Part shown: in pieces, positions 21,307 to 30,015 of the stretch
How the letters are laid out: each line of letters starts with the position of its first letter
Numbering within the stretch: the stretch's first letter is position 1
Origin: Porphyromonadaceae bacterium UBA7141
Lineage (GTDB): Bacteria > Bacteroidota > Bacteroidia > Bacteroidales > Muribaculaceae
Direction of reading: 5' to 3'
NCBI GenBank assembly: GCA_002491945.1
Contig: DKWX01000062.1
Coordinates: 1 to 30,053, forward strand
Length of the DNA stretch: 30,053 nt
Notes under the pieces: model-generated
What the model was told of the DNA's origin: nothing
Seen by the model: the letters and a program-made list of their open reading frames with translations, nothing else
Database searches by the model: none
Program-made: the position numbers and the translations under genes

Positions 21307-23755
21307 TATATTTTATGAGAAGTACCTGAAGGATTTCAATCCGGTTAGGCCTTTTACGTGGAGGCTTCGGCTGTCGTATGAGCGGTTTCGCGAGCTGGAG
21401 GAGCTTGTGGATTCCGCTGCCGGGAAAACACTTCTCTATGATTCAACGGTTGGATGCCGCAGCGCCATAATTTATCTGGCTGAATGGTACAAATGGCGTT
21501 ATAGGCCGGGTGGGAAAAGCGTCAGGCATTTCAACCCCACCGGGGAGCAGATAAGGCAGTCGCTGATTTCGGCAGGCATCAACGTGGAGCGTTGGGTGGC
21601 TGTCAATCCTGAAAGCGGCCGGCATTCGTGGCTCTATTCGGTGTATGTGCTTGGTGGTCTGCCTGTGGCTCATGAGATCAACCGTACAGCCGACAGCCGC
21701 TTTCTCCGCTCGCTATGTCGATTATATCATGGTGGCACACTCCAGCCCGGCGATGAGATTGACGGCTCGGGAAGAGCCGAGGCATTCCGTATGTCGCTGC
21801 GTGAGGGCGGTTCGATATATGAGTTTATCCGGGAAATAGTAAATGGCGGAAAGCCGTTTGCCGAGGAAGATTTAGCCGACTCTAATTCGCCGGCATCGCA
21901 ATTGATATGCCGTATAGTCAATGCCAACAATGAGGTAAGACGCGACAAATTCCGGCTCGAATGGCTGGTTTCCGCTCCTATGGGCGCGAATCATTTCAGC
22001 CGTAGACTGCGACTGAATCTATTGCCGGAAATCATGGGCGAAGGTTTCAATCAGTATCTGATGTATGACCGTATGCTTTTATGGGGATTCAACAACCCCG
22101 CATCGCTACGCTGGATTGAAGTCGGAGTGCGTTTCCTTAATGGAGATAAGGTACTTGCCGATATTCCATCACTGATTTCATATACCAATACCTTCAATTC
22201 CGAACAAGGTTTCCTCAGCTGGGGAGTGGATCAAAACGTGACTGTAAGAGATGTGCCGACCGGAGATTTTGAGAGCGTGGAGATATATGCCACGGCTGAC
22301 AATGGAGAGATGGTCTCTGCCCAAAAGGAGAGCGTCGGGTCTTGCAGTCAACTCTACCGAACCTACACTCCCGGGGAATGGAGCGACACAACTGCTTCAC
22401 AACGCGAAACGGCTGTGCTATGGAGCGAACCATGGCGCCCGACCGCCCCTATCCCCGAAGGGCTGAATGAACGTCGGCCTTTCCGCAGTAGGAAAGAGGG
22501 CGTTGGCAGCCGGATGTGGAATCTCACTCTGGTGCCTGAATCGCTGAGGCTAAGGTGTGCCGACGGCGAGGAATATACTTTCTTCAACCATCAGGGGTAT
22601 GACCGCCTGACAGCCCGACTGTATCACAACATCATAAGATATGAAGATGGCGACAAGGTGAGACTCTGTCGCACTGACGACTACGGTGTTGAAGAAGAAT
22701 ATATGTTGCCCTTGATTTTCGGGGGCGACGACATAATAATAGTGCGTTCCGGTCTCGATGAAGAGGAGAATGAAGTTGAGAAAGAGGCTCTTGAATGGAA
22801 GTCTGGCAACCGATATCTTGAATGGACCGAAGCGAATGCTCCCGACCCCGGAGTGGTTAAAGTGCGGGTTGCATGTCGCGGGCGATATCTTGTCAAAGAG
22901 TTTTTGCTTATGCCGGGGATGATTCGACGAGAAATCGACAATCGTACAATCATTTATCCCGACGGACAATGGCTGGACAATCCTGATTTGAGCAACCGGC
23001 CGTTGAACCCTGTGCATCAGATAAAAGTAAACTTCGGTGAGGATTATGCACTAATCGACGTATGGCGCCCGCTTAAAATAAAGGAGACGATAATCGGAAA
23101 CCGATGCTATGCCCGCACAGAAGCCCCGAAAGTCAGCATCCCTGCCATGATTACGCATAAGTCGGAAGTGGCAGTATTCTCCGATGAAGGGTATCAACGC
23201 TATCTGTGCTATCCATTGCAGTCGATATATCAGCAAGACAGAGTAGTGAAACAAGGAATGCTCATACTTGGGAGCTCAATCAAGGCAAATGCTCTTGACC
23301 TGTTGGCTCCCATAGAACTTGAAGTCGTCATGGCGTTCAAAGAAGATTCGGAATCCGGGAAATGGCTCTTTTGGGATTATACTCCGGAGAACTTGCCACA
23401 ACCTGCATCCTTCGACAGCGATACTCCTCCGCTGACAATCCTGTTTCAAGACTATTCCGCTGAAAAGAATCCTGTTCATATCTATTGTCCAAGGAGGGGA
23501 AGTCGGAATGCGTTTCAGTATCGTAAATTGAAGTCAAGAATTTCGCTTCTTGATTGTTTCCTTACCGCATCACGATATAAGCAATATTTCTTTGCGTTTC
23601 TTCCTCTTGAAGAATTGAATAAAGAAAATCGCGACAAAGAAATTTATGAGCCACTGCTTGCCATGCGCAACGGCAATCTGACAGACAACGACAAGGCTGA
23701 ACTTGCCCGAATGGACATAGAACTCTTTGGGCAATTCATAATTCATAATTCATAA
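21287..23755 (+). CDS. Large unrecognised protein encoded before the DUF1998 helicase (possible DruH-like role)
   Basis: I do not recognise this 822-aa protein. It starts at ATG 21287, overlapping the HNH gene by 20 bases; the reading is also open from TTG 21281. The N-terminal 200 residues are mixed helical (FTWRLRLSYERFRELEELVD, AEWYKWRY, and a GEQIRQSLISAGINVERW segment). The middle and C-terminal parts are beta-rich, with many Tyr and Trp and acidic loops, for example DIDV-like strands, LIDVWRPLKIKETI and FDSDTPPLTILFQDY. No nuclease, ATPase, methylase, signal peptide or membrane segment stands out. Placed just before a DruE-like helicase, it occupies the position of DruH in type III Druantia. 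That role is inferred from position and size only. The last five residues (IIHNS) are encoded by a 7-bp tandem repeat. Confidence 0.7.
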   Translation: MQHDRLDIFYEKYLKDFNPVRPFTWRLRLSYERFRELEELVDSAAGKTLLYDSTVGCRSAIIYLAEWYKWRYRPGGKSVRHFNPTGEQIRQSLISAGINVERWVAVNPESGRHSWLYSVYVLGGLPVAHEINRTADSRFLRSLCRLYHGGTLQPGDEIDGSGRAEAFRMSLREGGSIYEFIREIVNGGKPFAEEDLADSNSPASQLICRIVNANNEVRRDKFRLEWLVSAPMGANHFSRRLRLNLLPEIMGEGFNQYLMYDRMLLWGFNNPASLRWIEVGVRFLNGDKVLADIPSLISYTNTFNSEQGFLSWGVDQNVTVRDVPTGDFESVEIYATADNGEMVSAQKESVGSCSQLYRTYTPGEWSDTTASQRETAVLWSEPWRPTAPIPEGLNERRPFRSRKEGVGSRMWNLTLVPESLRLRCADGEEYTFFNHQGYDRLTARLYHNIIRYEDGDKVRLCRTDDYGVEEEYMLPLIFGGDDIIIVRSGLDEEENEVEKEALEWKSGNRYLEWTEANAPDPGVVKVRVACRGRYLVKEFLLMPGMIRREIDNRTIIYPDGQWLDNPDLSNRPLNPVHQIKVNFGEDYALIDVWRPLKIKETIIGNRCYARTEAPKVSIPAMITHKSEVAVFSDEGYQRYLCYPLQSIYQQDRVVKQGMLILGSSIKANALDLLAPIELEVVMAFKEDSESGKWLFWDYTPENLPQPASFDSDTPPLTILFQDYSAEKNPVHIYCPRRGSRNAFQYRKLKSRISLLDCFLTASRYKQYFFAFLPLEELNKENRDKEIYEPLLAMRNGNLTDNDKAELARMDIELFGQFIIHNS

Positions 23756-23771
23756 TTCATAATTCATAATT
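23733..23771 (+). repeat. 7-bp tandem repeat, left flank of the four-helix-bundle cassette
   Basis: AATTCAT is repeated five times in a row, followed by AATT. It encodes the last codons and the stop of the 822-aa gene and ends three bases before the next start codon. Its reverse complement (ATGAATT) recurs on the other side of the small gene, so the pair forms inverted flanks. Confidence 0.85.
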
Positions 23772-23774
23772 AAG

Positions 23775-24135
23775 ATGAAACGAAGTGAGGATAATGTTGT
23801 ATTGATGAGGAGCAAGAAATTTGCACTCGGAGTTATTCGTCTTTACGATTACTTATGTGAAGAGAAACACGAATATGTCCTGTCAAAGCAGCTTTTGAGA
23901 TCAGGGACCAGTATCGGTTGCCAATATCAAAGAAGCCTTAAGAGGACAGAGCAAAGCCGATTTCGGTTCAAAAATGAATATTGCACTAAAAGAGGCAAGT
24001 GAATCTGAATACTGGATTGAACTGCTGGGCGAATCCGGCAAGATTATGAATGATGGAGCAGTCAGTTTGCTCGAAGACTGCAGAGAATTAATTATATTGC
24101 CAACTGCAATTGTCAAATCTACATTCAAGAACTAA
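23775..24135 (+). pseudogene. Four-helix-bundle protein (23S rRNA intervening-sequence type), frameshifted
   Basis: Proteins of this family (about 115-125 aa, related to 23S rRNA intervening-sequence proteins and to Avd of diversity-generating retroelements) are small pentameric helical bundles with poorly known roles. The first part reads KFALGVIRLYDYLCEEK, then EYVLSKQLLRSGTSIG, which is characteristic. After residue 48 one extra T at 23918-23919 breaks the frame. Dropping that base restores NIKEALRGQSKADFGSKMNI, then ALKEASESEYWIELLGE and a C-terminus ending at the TAA at 24133-24135. The total would be 119 aa, the normal length. As it stands the product is a 75-aa truncation. It is inserted between two defence genes and flanked by inverted 7-bp repeat tracts. 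A sequencing error cannot be excluded. Confidence 0.85.
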
Positions 24136-24166
24136 TTATGAATTATGCATCATGAATTATGAATTA
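24133..24166 (-). repeat. 7-bp repeat tract, right flank of the cassette
   Basis: AATTATG units (the reverse complement of the left-flank AATTCAT tract, in another register) occur four times, two before and two after a 7-base interruption, CATC-containing. The tract holds the start codon of the DUF1998 helicase at 24152 and three out-of-frame ATGs. Confidence 0.75.
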
Positions 24167-27100
24167 ATATACACAAAAGCCAGAGATGCTGTCGACCGTG
24201 CCCTACGTGGCATGTGGTCGGCCGATGCCTGCAACGAAGCCCAGGAGGCTACCGTGAAGCAGATGCGTCAAATCACCAAAAGCATTTTTGCCGGAGAAGA
24301 GGCAATGCCGGTGGTGCAGTGCATGAACTCATACAAGAGCGTCCACTCTGTCACGTCATCGGTGGCTGAGATGCTTGTCGCGCCATATTGGAATGCTGTC
24401 AGTCCCGCAGGTCCGAAACATTTTGGGCCATACGAGCATCAGTATCAAGCATGGAAAACATTGTTGTCGGAGAAATCTCCGGAAGGGAAACCGATGTCGA
24501 TATGCGTCACGACCGGCACCGGCTCAGGAAAGACGGAATGTTTCATGCTCCCTCTGGTCAAAGACCTGACCTCAGACGAAGGTCTCGTTAAACAAAAGAG
24601 TGTCAAGGCAATCTTTATATATCCGCTCAATGCCCTTATGGAGGATCAGAAAGAGAGGCTGGAGAAACTGCTCGCCGGAACCAATCTGACCTATACAGTG
24701 TATAACGGAGATCTTCCCGAGGCAATGCCTAAGCCTGACAATAATACGCCTGAGGCGCAGAGGGTGAGACAGAAGATTGATGAAATCCGCGGACTTGTGA
24801 AGGATTCGGAAGGGAATCCAGTGAAAGATGCCGAAGGAAATCTTGTTTATCGTTTTCCCAAGATACGATACACTCGTGAGATGGTACGCAAGAATCCGCC
24901 GGACATCGTGCTGACCAACCCCACGATGCTCGAATATATTCTGCTGCGCAAAAAAGACGAGTCGCTTATTCGCCCAGAGCTTCAAAGCCTGCGTTGGATT
25001 GTGATTGACGAGACCCATACCTACTCGGGTGCCGGCGCGGCCGAGATGGCAATGCTATTGAGGAGAGTAAGTCTTGCGTTCAACGTCGATCCCACGATGG
25101 TGCGCTACGCAACATCATCGGCTACTTTCGGCAATGCCGACACTCCGGAAAAGAAAGCGGAAGCAGAGGCTAAACTATGCACATTCATCTCAGGCATGAC
25201 CGGTACTGCTCTTGACCAGATTCATGTAATAGACGGAGAACGGGAAGGACGGATTCCCGAGGGGGAAGACCGTGAGAGGTGGAAACTGATATTCAATGAG
25301 GAATATGTGGCTTTGGACAAGCTGTTTCCACTTGGCACTGTAGAAGAAAAACTTAAGGCACTTGACGATATGTGCGCCCGTCTTGGCGACTCACTTGCAA
25401 TGAAGGTGAAGGCGCATTATTTCTTCCGTGTGCCTAACAACGGTCTGTATGTCCTGCTGAACGAACATGCCGACGGCGCGTTCAAGATATACACACAAAA
25501 TCTTACCGAACAAAAGGGAGAACCAAAGATTCCGATGCTTGAGCTTAGCCGATGTCGCACATGCGGTGAGTTTGTAGCGATAGCAAAGGTGAATATGAAG
25601 ACAGGGGAATATGACGCACCGATGGCCGATGACTCCGACATGTTCGACCTTGAAGAGGATGATCCGGATGCAAGCATCAAAACTGTTGTATTCGGACTGA
25701 CGAACGGAGCCGGCCGACGCGGCGACAATAACCAGCCTTTCTATATCGACCCGACCGATCCTGCAAAAGTTGTGCCGGGTCCCGGTCCTTCGGGCAAATG
25801 GCATCTTGTGGGAAACACACATTGCAGCTGCCCTTACTGCAACCACAAGCAGACCCGGAAGAAAGTAGACGAGAAAGAGGATAGCGATATCCGACTTGAC
25901 GACGAAGCTACCAGACTGATGAAGTTCAGAGTGTCGCCAGATTTTATATCCCGAGTGATTGCGCCTCCCATTCTCGATGAGCTCGAGAAATACAGTCCGG
26001 CTGAAGAAACCGACATTGTCCTTCATGACGGACAGCAATATCTGTCGTTTGCCGATAGTCGTCAGATGGCTGCCAAGGCTACACTGGGTCAGAACCTGCA
26101 GCAGGAACGCATGTGGTTCTACACGACTATATTTCATGAACTATGTGCCCGCCGACATAAGAAAGCAAAGGTGGATGCGGAGATTAAGTCACTCAACCGT
26201 CAGCTGTCAAAATACATTGACCTTGACGATGAGGACGGGGCTGACCGTATCTCCGAGAAGATACGCAAACTGCGAAAGTCGGTGAAGAGTATCATATCAT
26301 GGAAGGAGGTAGCCGCATTGCTGATGAAGGATAGATACTGCAGAGTGTTCTGCGAGCAATTCCTCAAAAAATCTGACACTACCGACGAACTCGACGATAA
26401 GGGCGAAATACCGCGCCGTGTGCTTGAAAACTATGTCCACTCCATAATGGTGATGTATCTTGCCAATCGACCGGCGACGGCGCCCGCACCCGAAACAATG
26501 GGATTGTTCCATCCGGAATATCCCCGTCTGAAAAATCTCGAGCTGCCTCAGGCCGTTGTGGACTTCAATAGTACGATGTCCAATGAGGCCAACAAAATAG
26601 ATAAGGATGACTGGCAAAACCTTCTTCGCTATTTCATTGACTTCTCAGTGCGTCCGGCTCAGGCGGTGTATCTGCGGCTGTCGGATGACAATCCTATAGA
26701 TATTCGTTCCACCAACCGATTTCAGGCCGAAAAGCCTCGCCGTCGTCCTATTGAAAAACCGAAGATGGAGCAGGGGAAAGTGTCTGATTCCCGACTGGTG
26801 CGTTTTCTTGCCGACCTCTACGGTAAAGATCACAACATTCATCTGAATAGTGAGGCTCAGAAACTTGGGTTCAATATAATCAAGCCTGTGATTGATGCAC
26901 TTTGGGAAACTATTGCCCTCGGTGAGGATGCGGTCCTGACCCATGGCACTACATGGAGCAAAGAGGAGCGTTGTCATGTGGAAGACAAGGATGCAGAGGG
27001 AACCGGCGCTCGTCGTCTAAATCTCACAGAGATGAGTCTCAAGCTCTATGACGAGGCATGGCTTTGCGACGTAAATAGCGAGAAGGGCGAGCGCCATACT

Positions 27101-29347
27101 GTGGCGATGCGACCGGTGGCATATTCCTTCAAGGGGTATGCTCCATATCTTCACGGCACTGAACCCGTGAAGCTTGATGAAAATTTGCATGAAAAATGGG
27201 AGGTTTACCCCTATTTCCCCGGCAGCGGTATAGAGATCAACGATGAAATACTTGTAAAGTGGGCTAAAGAGAAGCGCCCGATTCTTTGGAACAATGGTAT
27301 ATGGGGAGAGGATGGCATTTTCAGCGACCGTCTGCGCCAGGTCTATCTCACTCCCAACCTTTTCATTCAGGCGGAGCATACAGCACAGGTTGACAAAAGT
27401 GTTGCGCGTAGGCGTCAGCAGTCGTTCAAGAACCACGGGGTCAATATCCTTGCCTGCTCCACAACCATGGAAATGGGTGTCGATCTCGGAAATCTTGAGA
27501 TTGTCATGCTGTCATCGGTACCGCCGCAGCCGGCCAACTATAAGCAGCGAGCCGGACGAAGCGGACGTAACAACCGCATAAAGAGCGCATGCGTGACGCT
27601 GTGTGGGTCGGATGCCATCGGTCTGCGCACTTACTTCTCTCCGATAGAAAAGATCATCAATCGCCCCGTGGAGGTTCCGACAATCGACCTTATGAGTCCA
27701 CAGGTGGTGCAGCGTCACGTCAATTCTTTCCTGGTACGCGCCTTCGGTGTGTTTGGCCATGGAAATATCAATCAGCGTGTAGCCAATTACTATACACCTT
27801 TCTCTATTGTGAAGGTTGATGGAAAGACGAAGGTCAAGGATGAACTTAGCAATAAGCTTATGCAGCCCGACGCCAAGCTTGGCAATCCGGAGGGCACCTG
27901 CTATGACCGATTCAACAAGTGTTGTGACCAACCGATCAGCGACGAGCTCCGCACCAGTCTGACGAAGCTGCTCCGGCAAACATGTTTTGCCGGCAGACCT
28001 CCGGAGGAAGTAATATTGAACGCAAAGAAAGCCAACGAGCGTTGCTATGGCGAGCTCAGTTCCAAAGCCGAAGACTTGTACTTCATTATACAGGGAGGCA
28101 ATGTTTCTGAGAAATACCGCAAATTCATAGATTGGAAATATACGAATCTCCTCGATGACAGGCTGTTGAATTATTGGGCTACACATCGTTTCACTCCAAA
28201 TGCCAACATGCCGGTCAATGTGTTGCAACTCAATCTTGTCACACCGGGCAAGGAGTCACGCATGTCATCGTCATCTAATCCAAGTTATTCCTTGCGTGAA
28301 GCCATCGCCCAGTATGTGCCTGGCAACAGCGTTGTGGTTGACGGCGTGGTATATACAGTCAGAGGGCTTGAATGCTCCAATATGTATGAGCGTGTCAAGA
28401 CCTTCCAGAAGATATATCGAAGCAAGGACCGTACTGTAATAGCCACCGGTGAAAGTCCGCTGCCTGATGCTATGAAATGGACGGTCAATGATGACTATGC
28501 TCTCGAACTTGTGTGTCCTGTCAGCTTCTTGCCGGATGTCAACGAAGTGACAACCCGCATCGTTGACCAAAATATCTATACTCGTGTAAGTGCTCAGCTC
28601 ATCGGAGCCAACGACTGGGACAACGTCGTAAGCCGACATCACCTTTTCTCCGTCCGCGACAATCGCGAATCAGGCGATGCCAAGATACTTTATTACAATG
28701 AAGGTATAGGTTATGGCTACGCCTACTGCACACGCTGCGGACGCACTGTGATGGAACATGAGGTGGCGTCATCGTCAGAGCATCCGGAAATACCGCCGAG
28801 AGAGATGAATCCGTTGACTCCGCGACAGCCGGATAAACCTTGTTACCACCGGGCCATAAGCGGGAAGAGTGTAGGAAGTATATGTTCGTCGAGAAGCGAC
28901 TATACGTCAATCCGGCGCAATATTATTATAGGAGACCTTATTCAGACCGATTATAGCGAGATTCGCATCCGCCACGCAAATTCCAACCACTGGATATCCG
29001 ATCGAGATGCAGAGTATGATTTGCTTATCACATTGGGGATTGTGTTTACGCAGGCACTCGCAGACGCTTTGGGCAAAGATCGCCAATCAGTTGATTTTGC
29101 ATTGACACCCAACGGCCACATCTGCGTGTTCGACACCAATCCCGGCGGAGCTGGATACGCCAATCAGCTTAAAAAGGTCGAACTGATGGAATCAGTCATA
29201 AATCGTTCCAAAATAATTCTTGAGGAAGCGTCGCGCAAGCGAAGCAAAGACATGCTGCTCGATAAATTCACACTCCGCTACCTGCGCTACATCGACATCG
29301 ATGCAGCTCTCTCATGGATAGCCGAGGAAGAGGTCTTCAGCATGTAA
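24152..29347 (+). CDS. Large DUF1998 helicase, DruE-like
   Basis: This 1731-aa superfamily 2 helicase has Walker A GTGSGKT (122-128), FIYPLNALMEDQ, a DETH box (286-289), SSATFG, STTMEMGVDL and QRAGRSGR (1132-1139). A zinc-ribbon-like insert uses CxxC at 468/471 and at 560/563. The C-terminal DUF1998/MZB module has CTRCG (C1526, C1529), two later Cys in PCYHRA and SICSS, and DTNPGGAGY (1661-1669). Size and domain order match DruE of Druantia; DISARM DrmB and MrfA-type helicases share only parts. An acidic, charged central region (about 650-1000) is unassigned. The frame is open from TTG 24110, but ATG 24152 is chosen because everything before it is repeat and pseudogene sequence. The protein may unwind or scan invading DNA together with the 822-aa protein. 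Confidence 0.85.
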   Translation: MNYELIYTKARDAVDRALRGMWSADACNEAQEATVKQMRQITKSIFAGEEAMPVVQCMNSYKSVHSVTSSVAEMLVAPYWNAVSPAGPKHFGPYEHQYQAWKTLLSEKSPEGKPMSICVTTGTGSGKTECFMLPLVKDLTSDEGLVKQKSVKAIFIYPLNALMEDQKERLEKLLAGTNLTYTVYNGDLPEAMPKPDNNTPEAQRVRQKIDEIRGLVKDSEGNPVKDAEGNLVYRFPKIRYTREMVRKNPPDIVLTNPTMLEYILLRKKDESLIRPELQSLRWIVIDETHTYSGAGAAEMAMLLRRVSLAFNVDPTMVRYATSSATFGNADTPEKKAEAEAKLCTFISGMTGTALDQIHVIDGEREGRIPEGEDRERWKLIFNEEYVALDKLFPLGTVEEKLKALDDMCARLGDSLAMKVKAHYFFRVPNNGLYVLLNEHADGAFKIYTQNLTEQKGEPKIPMLELSRCRTCGEFVAIAKVNMKTGEYDAPMADDSDMFDLEEDDPDASIKTVVFGLTNGAGRRGDNNQPFYIDPTDPAKVVPGPGPSGKWHLVGNTHCSCPYCNHKQTRKKVDEKEDSDIRLDDEATRLMKFRVSPDFISRVIAPPILDELEKYSPAEETDIVLHDGQQYLSFADSRQMAAKATLGQNLQQERMWFYTTIFHELCARRHKKAKVDAEIKSLNRQLSKYIDLDDEDGADRISEKIRKLRKSVKSIISWKEVAALLMKDRYCRVFCEQFLKKSDTTDELDDKGEIPRRVLENYVHSIMVMYLANRPATAPAPETMGLFHPEYPRLKNLELPQAVVDFNSTMSNEANKIDKDDWQNLLRYFIDFSVRPAQAVYLRLSDDNPIDIRSTNRFQAEKPRRRPIEKPKMEQGKVSDSRLVRFLADLYGKDHNIHLNSEAQKLGFNIIKPVIDALWETIALGEDAVLTHGTTWSKEERCHVEDKDAEGTGARRLNLTEMSLKLYDEAWLCDVNSEKGERHTVAMRPVAYSFKGYAPYLHGTEPVKLDENLHEKWEVYPYFPGSGIEINDEILVKWAKEKRPILWNNGIWGEDGIFSDRLRQVYLTPNLFIQAEHTAQVDKSVARRRQQSFKNHGVNILACSTTMEMGVDLGNLEIVMLSSVPPQPANYKQRAGRSGRNNRIKSACVTLCGSDAIGLRTYFSPIEKIINRPVEVPTIDLMSPQVVQRHVNSFLVRAFGVFGHGNINQRVANYYTPFSIVKVDGKTKVKDELSNKLMQPDAKLGNPEGTCYDRFNKCCDQPISDELRTSLTKLLRQTCFAGRPPEEVILNAKKANERCYGELSSKAEDLYFIIQGGNVSEKYRKFIDWKYTNLLDDRLLNYWATHRFTPNANMPVNVLQLNLVTPGKESRMSSSSNPSYSLREAIAQYVPGNSVVVDGVVYTVRGLECSNMYERVKTFQKIYRSKDRTVIATGESPLPDAMKWTVNDDYALELVCPVSFLPDVNEVTTRIVDQNIYTRVSAQLIGANDWDNVVSRHHLFSVRDNRESGDAKILYYNEGIGYGYAYCTRCGRTVMEHEVASSSEHPEIPPREMNPLTPRQPDKPCYHRAISGKSVGSICSSRSDYTSIRRNIIIGDLIQTDYSEIRIRHANSNHWISDRDAEYDLLITLGIVFTQALADALGKDRQSVDFALTPNGHICVFDTNPGGAGYANQLKKVELMESVINRSKIILEEASRKRSKDMLLDKFTLRYLRYIDIDAALSWIAEEEVFSM

Positions 29348-29358
29348 GAACCTAATCG

Positions 29359-29695
29359 ATGAAGCCAAATATATACCCTCAAAGGATTTATGGAACATTT
29401 GACAAATTAAGCCAGTCTTATGGAGCTGTTATTCAGAGAAGAATCTCGCTTGGCAGACGGTAGAAAATGTCGTGGCTATGGATACTATGATGAAATTACA
29501 TTCATCTCCCATGGTTGTGGTATAAAGTATTTCTCCGCCTACAATTCCTATGACAAATTCTGGATTGATCAGGTTGACTGCCCTATCATTGTAAGCACGA
29601 AGATTACCAAGGAAGATCAGCTTATTCAGAACTATCCGCCCAACCTTATAGGTGGATGCAATTCTATAAACCGCTGCTACACCGTATGCTTACGA
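29359..29695 (+). pseudogene. Unrecognised ORF with a probable frameshift
   Basis: ATG 29359 opens a 34-codon reading (MKPNIYPQRIYGTFDKLSQS, then YGAVIQRRISLGRR) that stops at 29461. Skipping one T there joins it to an overlapping frame continuing RKCRGYGYYDEITF, CGIKYFSAYNSYDKFWIDQV and ITKEDQLIQNYPPNL. The two parts read smoothly as one protein, so this is probably a real gene with a single-base insertion, truncated where the recD2 fragment begins near 29696. I do not know the family; there is no signal peptide or membrane segment. Confidence 0.4.
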
Positions 29696-30015
29696 ATTAT
29701 CGCAGTCTTCAAGTCGAAGGGGATGCAGATTCTCCTTGCTGCTCCAACAGGTCGCGCCGCCAAGCGCATGACCGAAGCGACAGGAATGGAGGCGAAGACC
29801 ATCCACCGTCTGCCGGAGTATAATCCTATGGAGGGCCGCAAGCGCAACGATGAGAACCCATTGGAAGGTGACACATCTACACCGACATAACACGCGCCAA
29901 GAAAATCTGCGTACTCGTCGGCACCACCAAAGCCCTCGCATACACCATCCACAACCAGACCGTCTCCCGACGCAACACCAGGCTGAAAGAGCGGCTAAAT
30001 AACAACTGCTTATGA
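29696..30015 (+). pseudogene. recD2: Internally deleted RecD-like helicase gene (recD2)
   Basis: The first part (29696 to about 29870) reads IIAVFKSKGMQILLAAPTGR, then AAKRMTEATGMEAKTIHRL and EYNPMEGRKRNDENPLEGD, a well-conserved region just after Walker A of Bacteroidales RecD2-like helicases. The reading then jumps, in another frame (about 29872-30015), to YTDITRAKKICVLVGTTKAL and HNQTVSRRNTRLKERL, which is motif VI and the extreme C-terminus. The N-terminal third including Walker A, and the middle with motifs II-V, are missing. The remaining bases to 30053 show nothing. Confidence 0.85.

Noticed and set aside
23733..23771. 7-bp tandem repeat as a phase-variation switch for the 822-aa gene
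   Set aside because: With period 7 the three codon phases recur every 21 bases and a TAA appears in frame within four units. Changes in copy number would therefore hardly alter this protein. A possible effect on the downstream helicase start is reported separately.
23775..24135. Avd accessory protein of a diversity-generating retroelement
   Set aside because: The fold family is related, but no reverse transcriptase and no template/variable repeat pair is in the window.
23733..24166. CRISPR array
   Set aside because: Units are 7 bp and contiguous with no spacers; no cas genes are present.
25391..26137. 248-aa minus-strand ORF opposite the DUF1998 helicase
   Set aside because: Antisense to a helicase with clear motifs; Cys/His content reflects the reverse complement only.
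24152..29347. Calling the locus a DISARM system
   Set aside because: DISARM has separate DrmA helicase, DrmB (DUF1998) and DrmC phospholipase-like proteins. Here helicase and DUF1998 are in one 1731-aa chain and no phospholipase D motif is seen.
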